From assembly GCA_005239795.1 (NCBI GenBank), contig SBBH01000140.1:1-10128 (forward strand): a DNA stretch of 10,128 nt, in the 5' to 3' direction. Numbering within the stretch: position 1 is the first letter of the stretch; the number at the start of each line of letters is the position of its first letter. The notes below the pieces were generated by a model that saw only the letters and a list, made by a program, of their open reading frames with translations, made no database searches and had not been told where the DNA came from. This stretch comes from Planctomycetales bacterium (GTDB lineage Bacteria; Planctomycetota; SBBH01). Of this stretch, positions 5,144-10,128 are shown piece after piece. A program made the translations under genes and the position numbers.

Positions 5144-6589
5144 ATGGGTGAGAGCCCCTTTCGCGAGAACCTCGACGAGAACCTCGACCGGATCCGCTCC
5201 ACGGTTCGAAAGCTCGCACGCGGCGAGAACGAGCAGAACGACATGTTCCAGGAGTGCTGCGCCCGGATCCTCGCCAAGGAGGGGTCGTGGCAGGGGAAGG
5301 CCCCGTTCCTCCATTGGCTGAGCCGCGTCGCCAGGAACACAATCTTGGACATGCGCTGTGGGGAGGTTCGCAAGGCCCGTCGGGAGGTGTCCATGGAAGG
5401 GATCGATCCGCCTGCCGCCGCGAGCGACCCGGATGCCGTCGTCTCGGAGGAACAGGTGCGCCATGTCATGGGGCAGTTCGCGCGGCTCTCGGAGCGCCAG
5501 CGGACGATCCTGCAGATGAAATATTTCCAGAACCGGCGCACGGGCGACATCGCCGAGGAGCTGGGGATCTCGCCCAGCGCCGTCGCCAACGAGGTCGACC
5601 GAGCCCTGACGCGCCTGCGCAGGCGCGCCGGGGTCCCGGCGTGGGTGGCTGTCTTCTTGCCGTGGACATGGGACTGGAAGGGGTGGTTTTCCGGCGAGGC
5701 GGCCGCCGCTTCGTCCCAGGCCGCTTCCATAGGAGGAATCGCGATGAAAGGGAAAGGATTAGTCGTCGTGGCGGCGGGGACGATCGTGGGAGCAGTGGGG
5801 GTCGTGGGGTACCAACACCGGGAGTCTGTCTCCGAACGGGAAGATCGGTTCCGGACGCTAGAGGCCGAGGCGGCCCGAGCCAAAGAGGCGCTCGCGGCCG
5901 CCGAGAAAGCCGCCGACCGGATGCGCCGCGAGAAGGAAGCGGCGCTCGCGGCCCAGGTGAGCGCCGAGGCGGCGCTGGCGGCCGCGTCGTCCGCAAAAAG
6001 GACCCCGGCCGGGCCTCCCCCGGAAACGGCGTCGTCGAGGCAGGTCAAGACTGTTTCTCCTGTCGGGGAAACCGGAGAGGCGCAGGCCCGAAACGAGCTT
6101 CTCCAGGCATTCAAGGATATTGGAGAATTCAATCGTGAGATGGCGGGACTTTCTCCTGATGAACGTGAGAAGCGGAAGTGGGAACTCCGCACGAAAGCGT
6201 TACCAATCTTCACCACCCTGCAGAAACATGATGCGTTGATCGAGGGGGAGCTGTTCGCCGATTTTTTGGCGATCATGTCCGACAGCATGTTGCCCGACGA
6301 ACTCAAGTTTTCCACGGACCAACGTGACGAGGTCAGGAAAATAGCGCTCGATATCGAAACGCGGCGCCAACAGATGGGTCTTCCAAGATTGTTTTCAATG
6401 GAACACTCGCCGGCCAAGGCGGTTCCCCAGGAAGCGCTTCCCCTGAGGATTGGCAGAATGTGGAGAGTTTTAGGCTTTCTGAAGAGTTGCACCAGCGCAT
6501 ATCGAATCTCTATACAGCTTCACAGCTTGAATATATGCGCAACAATCCAGAAAGCGCAGTGTTTTACTCCCAAGGCGGCGGGGCTTTAG
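5144..6589 (+). CDS. Membrane-tethered ECF sigma factor with extracytoplasmic C-terminal domain
   Basis: This is a sigma-70 family (ECF type) transcription initiation factor fused to a membrane module. Residues about 12-80 are region 2 (with FLHWLSRVARNTILDMRCGE) and 107-160 are region 4, whose helix-turn-helix lies at RTGDIAEELGISPSAVANEV. A linker containing WTWDWKGWF leads to a transmembrane helix at about 205-223. Then come an Ala/Glu/Lys-rich coiled coil (about 228-285), a Pro/Thr linker, and a helical domain (about 313-412). The segment ELKFSTDQRDEVRKI recalls LTxxQ-type periplasmic sensor folds; that resemblance is inference. Sigma factors with C-terminal membrane extensions are frequent in planctomycetes. 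The first in-frame start is ATG 5144, preceded by tandem TAA codons; only a weak AAGG lies close by. From residue 413 the sequence turns to low-quality, Cys- and Ile-rich text, and the better tail is in the -1 frame (6379-6603). Base composition is less GC-rich after about 6070. Confidence 0.85.
   Translation: MGESPFRENLDENLDRIRSTVRKLARGENEQNDMFQECCARILAKEGSWQGKAPFLHWLSRVARNTILDMRCGEVRKARREVSMEGIDPPAAASDPDAVVSEEQVRHVMGQFARLSERQRTILQMKYFQNRRTGDIAEELGISPSAVANEVDRALTRLRRRAGVPAWVAVFLPWTWDWKGWFSGEAAAASSQAASIGGIAMKGKGLVVVAAGTIVGAVGVVGYQHRESVSEREDRFRTLEAEAARAKEALAAAEKAADRMRREKEAALAAQVSAEAALAAASSAKRTPAGPPPETASSRQVKTVSPVGETGEAQARNELLQAFKDIGEFNREMAGLSPDEREKRKWELRTKALPIFTTLQKHDALIEGELFADFLAIMSDSMLPDELKFSTDQRDEVRKIALDIETRRQQMGLPRLFSMEHSPAKAVPQEALPLRIGRMWRVLGFLKSCTSAYRISIQLHSLNICATIQKAQCFTPKAAGL
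5731..5746 (+). promoter_or_regulatory. Strong internal ribosome binding site within the sigma gene
   Basis: A perfect AGGAGG (5731-5736) stands 7 nt before an in-frame ATG at 5744, which is codon 201. That ATG begins MKGKGLVVVAAGTIVGAVGV, a textbook positively charged N-terminus plus hydrophobic helix. It is better than the ribosome binding site of the sigma gene itself. A second product consisting only of the anchor, coiled coil and outer domain could be made. Confidence 0.55.
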
Positions 6590-6603
6590 AAAATGGTCAG
6601 TGA
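6379..6603 (+). other. Displaced C-terminal tail of the sigma protein (-1 frame)
   Basis: Reading from 6379 in the -1 frame gives 74 residues that look much more like real protein than the nominal frame. It begins SSKIVFNGTLAGQGGSPGS, goes on through EDWQNVESFRLSEELHQRI and ISNLYTASQLEYMRNNPE, and ends GGGALENGQ at TGA 6601-6603. It follows naturally from the helix ending RRQQMG at 6362-6379. The restored protein would be about 486 residues. The shift needs one missing base near 6377-6394, either a true mutation or an assembly error. Confidence 0.65.
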
Positions 6604-6652
6604 TGATCACACTCAACACGAAAAACCGATTCAAAACAGATATCCTGGCGCC

Positions 6653-7657
6653 ATGCAGAAACGGCTGGCTCGATCCTTCCTGGCGGTGATATTCCTGGCC
6701 ACGTCTCTCCCGGGATGTCTTTTCCCCAAATACGAGGAGCGAATCGTCGAAAAAGACGCCGTTCCCGAACTTCCGCATTTCGCCCGGGGGCGCGACAAAA
6801 TCTGCGTGATCCCGGTTGACGGGGTCCTCTTGACGCGCGAGCCGGAGGGGAGCGTGTGGGGCCCTGAGCAGGGGCTTCTGGAACGCGTCACGCGCGACCT
6901 GCGCCGGGCCGCCCAGGACCCGGACGTCAAGGCCGCCGTCCTCAAAATCGATTCTCCTGGCGGAGAGGTGACCGCGGCGGAGCTCTTGCGTGTCGAGGTC
7001 CTGCGCTTCCGGGCCTCCGACAAGCCGCTGGTGGCCTATTTCGAGGGGGTCGCCGCGAGCGGCGGCTACTACCTCGCGGCCCCGGCCGACCGGATCCTCA
7101 TGCATCCGACGGCCCTCACCGGCTCGATCGGCGTCATCGCGGTCTTCCCGAACGTCGCGGGCCTCATGGGCAAGCTCGGGATCGACGCCACGGTCGTCAA
7201 GAGCGGCCCCATGAAGGATGCCGGAAGCCCCCTGCACGCAATGCGCCCCGAGGAGGAGCGGGTGTTTCAGGCGCTGATCGACGACATGTACGAGCGGTTC
7301 CTGAAAGTCGTCGTCGACGGCCGCAAGGGGATGACGGCGGAGGGCTTGAAGCCGATCGCGGACGGCCGTGTCTACACTTCCGCGCAGGCGATCGAGTACA
7401 AGCTCGTCGACGAGATCGCCACGTTTGAGAAGGCGATCCTGGCGGCGGCAAAGCTCGCGGGGCTCCCGGAAGGAGAGGGCGTGCGCGCCTTCCGGTACGA
7501 GCTCGAATCGCCGGGCCTGGTGATCCATCTGGCGCGCGCCCAGGCGGCTCCACACCGAGAGGACGCGCCGACGGCCCAGCTCACGCTCAATGCCCCTGCG
7601 CCGCTCTTCAAGAAACCGGGGTTCTGGTACCTCTGGTGGCCCGGCGCAGGGAACTGA
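6653..7657 (+). CDS. sppA: SppA-type signal peptide peptidase (S49 family), predicted lipoprotein
   Basis: S49 peptidases cut leftover signal peptides and other membrane peptides using a Ser-Lys dyad. Visible motifs are KIDSPGGEVTAAELL (98-112), the nucleophile Ser136 in GVAASGGYYLAAPAD, TGSIGVI (156-162) and the probable catalytic Lys188 in KSGPMKDAGSP. The match to Bacillus SppA (Ser147/Lys199) is good, and 334 residues is the short, single-domain form. From ATG 6653 the protein opens with MQKRLARSFLAVIFLATSLPGC, a lipoprotein signal with lipobox LPGC and Cys22, so it is probably anchored by lipid rather than by a transmembrane helix. ATG 6593 is in frame but would add 20 polar residues before the signal and overlap the frame-restored sigma tail. 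No good Shine-Dalgarno precedes 6653. It follows the sigma gene closely on the same strand and is probably co-transcribed with it. Confidence 0.88.
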   Translation: MQKRLARSFLAVIFLATSLPGCLFPKYEERIVEKDAVPELPHFARGRDKICVIPVDGVLLTREPEGSVWGPEQGLLERVTRDLRRAAQDPDVKAAVLKIDSPGGEVTAAELLRVEVLRFRASDKPLVAYFEGVAASGGYYLAAPADRILMHPTALTGSIGVIAVFPNVAGLMGKLGIDATVVKSGPMKDAGSPLHAMRPEEERVFQALIDDMYERFLKVVVDGRKGMTAEGLKPIADGRVYTSAQAIEYKLVDEIATFEKAILAAAKLAGLPEGEGVRAFRYELESPGLVIHLARAQAAPHREDAPTAQLTLNAPAPLFKKPGFWYLWWPGAGN

Positions 7658-7661
7658 TCAA

Positions 7662-7723
7662 GTGGTTCGTGAATCGTGGACCGGAATACGTCGCTTGCCA
7701 AAAGGATCCCTCCTGCGAACCAC
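7662..7723. repeat. Inverted repeat in the convergent gap between sppA and the HNH gene
   Basis: GTGGTTCG (7662-7669) and CGAACCAC (7716-7723) are perfect 8-bp inverted arms 46 nt apart. Both are embedded in GTTCGTG/CGAACAACGAAC-like short repeats. They lie within the 87-bp gap between two converging genes. There is no T-run, so I do not call it a terminator. Confidence 0.35.
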
Positions 7724-7744
7724 GAACAACGAACGACGGTCTCT

Positions 7745-8368
7745 TCAGTGCAGTTCCACCGACCAATACGCCGCGTCGAGGAATTTTTTCCACGAGGCGT
7801 AGCGTGATGCCTGTACCTTCAGGGACAGCAAGGGGGAACGCTTGGGGACCGCGGGCTCGCGCACCAGGCGCATCCCTGCCTCCCTGGGCGTGCGGCCGCC
7901 CTTGCGGGCATTGCACCCCGTGCAGGCGACGACGACGTTCGTCCAGGTCGACTCCCCGCCTCGCGAGCGCGGCATCACGTGGTCCAGGGACAGCTCCGAG
8001 GTTGGCTGGTGGCGGCCGCAGTACTGGCAGCGGTTCTCGTCGCGCGCGAAAATGTTGCGCCGGTTGAATTTCACCTTCCCTGCGGGGATCCGATCACACG
8101 CCACGAGGCGGATAATGCGCGGCACGAGGATCGAGAGCGACACCGTCCGGATCCAGTCGTGATGGTCCTCGTCGAATGATTTTTTGAAGGTCGACGCCTC
8201 GATCCAGGACTCGAAGTTGTAGGCCTGGTACTGCCCCTCGACGAGCTCGATCACCTCCGCATAGCGCTTCGCCAGGAGGGAAAAGGCGCGGCGGACCGAG
8301 ACAACCTGCGTCGCCTGGCAGAATTTGTTGAGGACGAGGACATTCGCCGACAGGGCGAGGACGGACAT
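7745..8368 (-). CDS. HNH endonuclease
   Basis: This is a 207-residue zinc-supported HNH nuclease of the solitary chromosomal type. The N-terminal half (VLVLNKFCQATQVVSVRRAF onward, then RIIRLVACDRIP) matches the conserved leader of this family, in which NRRNIFARDENRCQYCG introduces the nuclease core. Zinc ligands are Cys114/Cys117 and Cys149/Cys152. The HNH residues are in LDHVMPRSRGGES (Asp129, His130) and WTNVVVACTGCN (Asn144). Related proteins are widespread and usually of unknown role, with DNA nicking or repair suggested. The ATG at 8368 is the first start after an in-frame TAG and has only a weak AGG upstream. It lies 51 nt downstream of the secreted protein gene, so it may share its transcript. 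It is not part of any restriction or phage cassette visible here. Confidence 0.9.
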   Translation of the reverse strand: MSVLALSANVLVLNKFCQATQVVSVRRAFSLLAKRYAEVIELVEGQYQAYNFESWIEASTFKKSFDEDHHDWIRTVSLSILVPRIIRLVACDRIPAGKVKFNRRNIFARDENRCQYCGRHQPTSELSLDHVMPRSRGGESTWTNVVVACTGCNARKGGRTPREAGMRLVREPAVPKRSPLLSLKVQASRYASWKKFLDAAYWSVELH

Positions 8369-8419
8369 GAGCGCCTAGGATACAGGAAATCTAAAACGTC
8401 AGCGACCCTCCCCAAAAAA

Positions 8420-9745
8420 TTACTCGACGAAAAACCAGACTTTCGCCACTCCACTGGGAAAGTTGCCGTACTGATCCCCCTCCATCCCCTCTGCCCGGAC
8501 GGCAAACGAGTGCCATCCGCGACCGAGGGGACATTCCGGCGTATTCACCGTCACTTCGTACCAGATGTCTCCATCGACGTTGCGCTCTTCGAAAAGGAGT
8601 TTTCCCGTGGTGGCAGGAGTCTCCGGCCACGGGCCGACGGCCGGGATAAAGTGGGACCGGTCCAGAGTGGCCTGGAGGAGGAGGCTGTCCTGTTGGGCCC
8701 TGAATTCGAACGTGTGCTCCCCCGTAATCGGCTGCAGAGGGACGCATTTGATGATGGCCACCGTATAGCCGAAGCCGTCGTACCAACCCCGACCTATCAG
8801 CGATGTGCTGGTTTCTCCGTCCGGGCTCCCTTCAGGGCACCAACGGTCGTAATCGTGCCCGTCGTCAGAGGTGTTATCCACACGGACCGGAATCCCACTG
8901 GAATTGAAGTATTGCTTGCCGGACTCGTCTTCGGGTGTGGCGGGATCGTCCACGGTGTCCGTCTCCATCCGCAACCGCATTTCATTTTCCCCCTCGTGCA
9001 TCTTCGTGGTGTCCACAACCAGGGGGATGCTGAAAGCGCAGACCGTACCGGTCTCATCGCAAGCCTGTTCCATCCCGTCGTATTTCCCGTCTTTGTCCTT
9101 GTCCTCGAAGTGAAATTCCGCGATCAAGTCATCTTCGTTTCGAAGTCGAAGATCGTCGGGGATACTCGGATTATCATGCAGGACCGTGCGGACATTCATC
9201 TCCAGGGTTCCTGAAACCACCTGCCCCAAGGGAACCAGCGCCGCCGCATGGATATGCCCGAACTGCGGTGACCACCACGCCTGCAACTCAACCGGGATTC
9301 TTCTGGGGTCGAAGGGACCCTCATAAGGAGGGACGAGCGCAGGCATCTTGCCGTCGTCGCGGACTGTCACCACCACGATGTTGGTATATTTCGGCTCCCG
9401 ATGCTTGTATTTGAGAGTTGCCTGGACGAACAGCATAGTGCCAGGCGTAAAGTGCTCGGATACCAGATAGTTCATTTCGTATTGGCCGTCGGCGTCAGTC
9501 GTGAACCGGTCGAAATAGACAGGATCGTCCAACCTGATCCCATCGCGACTCCCCTCCAAGTTGTAGGCCAGGACGCCCGGTTGACGGGTTTGGCCAGCGA
9601 CGTGAATCTGGACCGATTCTCCGGGCGCCGGGTTAAGCGGTTCAACTGTCAGCGTCGGAGCGCCGGCTGCATTCGACGTTTCCGCGCACAGCCATGCCGC
9701 GGCCGCCCAGGCTACAGTTCCGATTGAATGTTTCACGTGCTTCAC
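8420..9745 (-). CDS. Secreted beta-rich protein of unknown function
   Basis: I cannot assign a function. The 441-residue product starts at GTG 9745, about 5 nt behind a strong AAAGGGAGGG. It opens with a signal peptide (about 1-27, ending ETSNA-AG). Residues about 30-130 read as an Ig-like strand-rich domain (TLTVEPLNPAPGESVQIHV to YTNIVVVTV). The next part carries WWSPQFGHIHAAALVP and VVSGTLEMNVRTVLHDNP, an acidic DKDKDGKYDGME loop (215-225) that could bind calcium, and VVDTTKMHEGENEMRLRM. A final strand-rich part (about 320-441) has GRGWYDGFGYTVAI and ends VWFFVE. Six cysteines remain after signal removal (229, 236, 303, 334, 405 and one further only if cleavage is earlier), which would allow disulfides. 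The HIH, VSGT, HDNP and VDT pattern recalls uncharacterised secreted proteins of soil bacteria, from memory only. A cell-surface or extracellular role is likely. Confidence 0.75.
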   Translation of the reverse strand: MKHVKHSIGTVAWAAAAWLCAETSNAAGAPTLTVEPLNPAPGESVQIHVAGQTRQPGVLAYNLEGSRDGIRLDDPVYFDRFTTDADGQYEMNYLVSEHFTPGTMLFVQATLKYKHREPKYTNIVVVTVRDDGKMPALVPPYEGPFDPRRIPVELQAWWSPQFGHIHAAALVPLGQVVSGTLEMNVRTVLHDNPSIPDDLRLRNEDDLIAEFHFEDKDKDGKYDGMEQACDETGTVCAFSIPLVVDTTKMHEGENEMRLRMETDTVDDPATPEDESGKQYFNSSGIPVRVDNTSDDGHDYDRWCPEGSPDGETSTSLIGRGWYDGFGYTVAIIKCVPLQPITGEHTFEFRAQQDSLLLQATLDRSHFIPAVGPWPETPATTGKLLFEERNVDGDIWYEVTVNTPECPLGRGWHSFAVRAEGMEGDQYGNFPSGVAKVWFFVE

Positions 9746-9798
9746 GATGCCCTCCCTTTAAAATCGATCCTCAAGAAAATCAATCCAGAAAATCCGGA

Positions 9799-9828
9799 GC
9801 TATAACAGGTTATCCCACCCGGGCGCAA
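9799..9828 (-). promoter_or_regulatory. Weak candidate promoter for the secreted protein gene
   Basis: On the minus strand, TTGCGC (9828-9823) and TATAGC (9804-9799) are separated by 18 nt, each matching four of six consensus bases. The pair overlaps the end of recG and sits about 55 nt upstream of the GTG at 9745. It is a suggestion only. Confidence 0.22.
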
Positions 9829-10128
9829 CCCCCGTCCGCGGGGAGCCTCCGCGCGGCCTCCCGCGCCAGCGCTTGGCGCCACGGCCCGGACGGGGCGGTA
9901 TCGGCCACTTGCGCGGCGGCGCGCGCGGCGAGGAAAATCCCTTCATCCGCCGGAAAGTCCGCGATCCGGAAGAAGCGCGCCAGCCCCCGCTGTTCGGTGC
10001 CGAACCAGTCCCCCGGTCCCCGGAGCGCCAGGTCCTGTTCAGCCACCTCGAATCCGTCGCGGCAAGCGGCGAAGGCCGACAGGCGCGCCTCCGCGTCCGC
10101 CGAGGCGGCCCGCGAAAAAAGATAACAG
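9810..10128 (-). CDS. recG: ATP-dependent DNA helicase RecG, C-terminal part (runs off the window)
   Basis: RecG is the branch-migration helicase that remodels stalled replication forks and Holliday junctions. Only the last 105 residues are present; the gene continues past 10128. The visible part begins CYLFSRAASADAEARL, within the end of the helicase core, and continues with DGFEVAEQDLALRGPGDWFG and TEQRGLARFFRIAD. The RGPG-(x)2-(F/L)GT-x-Q-x-G signature and the following F-x-(I/V)-A-D are diagnostic of the RecG C-terminal domain. The gene ends with TAA at 9812-9810. An internal GTG at 10046 is just Val and not a start. The downstream secreted protein gene begins 64 nt later. Confidence 0.92.
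   Translation of the reverse strand, partial: CYLFSRAASADAEARLSAFAACRDGFEVAEQDLALRGPGDWFGTEQRGLARFFRIADFPADEGIFLAARAAAQVADTAPSGPWRQALAREAARRLPADGGCARVG

Noticed and set aside
6377..6400. Programmed -1 frameshifting in the sigma gene
   Set aside because: No canonical slippery heptamer in the correct phase; a missing base is a simpler explanation.
5134..6492. Long open frame (452 codons) antisense to the sigma gene
   Set aside because: Ser/Arg-rich composition with no recognisable motif; it mirrors the GC-rich sigma coding strand, which has clear domains.
6470..7555. Long open frame (361 codons) antisense to sppA
   Set aside because: It is the mirror of a high-GC3 gene with intact S49 motifs; no motif and no good start on the minus strand.

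Overview
This is a GC-rich chromosomal window from an uncultured-type Gram-negative bacterium. It encodes LptB (LPS export) and two lipobox or secreted proteins, so an outer membrane is expected. The signal peptidase I carries a four-cysteine zinc ribbon right after its nucleophile and a large beta-rich insertion. The sigma factor is an ECF type fused to a membrane anchor. Both traits point to Planctomycetota or a close relative; this is an inference from protein architecture, not from a search.

Left edge (1-802): a four-helix-bundle (23S rRNA intervening-sequence type) gene on the minus strand is broken by a 76-bp palindromic insertion placed in its most conserved motif. It sits behind a long hairpin that would bury its own Shine-Dalgarno sequence, and that hairpin is preceded by a degenerate CCCG-rich repeat tract. 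A candidate terminator follows the gene. Positions 1-89 hold no gene that I can support, and 546-802 hold only the hairpin, the repeat tract and about 110 bp in which I see nothing.

Minus-strand operon (803-4740): lepA, lepB and lptB are packed tightly. There are 16 nt between lepA and lepB, and a GTGA stop/start overlap between lepB and lptB. A candidate promoter lies so close to the lepA ATG that the message would be nearly leaderless. The block combines a translation GTPase, the general secretory signal peptidase and the cytoplasmic ATPase of LPS export.

Plus-strand block (4821-7657): a small signal-peptide ORF is interrupted by an in-frame TAG. Next comes an ECF sigma factor whose reading frame runs on through a transmembrane segment and coiled coil into an extracytoplasmic domain. 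This gene has a strong internal ribosome binding site in front of the membrane part and an apparent -1 frameshift near its 3' end. It is followed by a lipoprotein SppA-type (S49) peptidase. Membrane-tethered sigma factor plus membrane peptidase is the most intriguing arrangement here.

Right part (7745-10128, minus strand): an HNH endonuclease, a secreted beta-rich protein of unknown function, and the C-terminal end of RecG, which runs off the window. I see no tRNA, rRNA, CRISPR array or complete insertion sequence.
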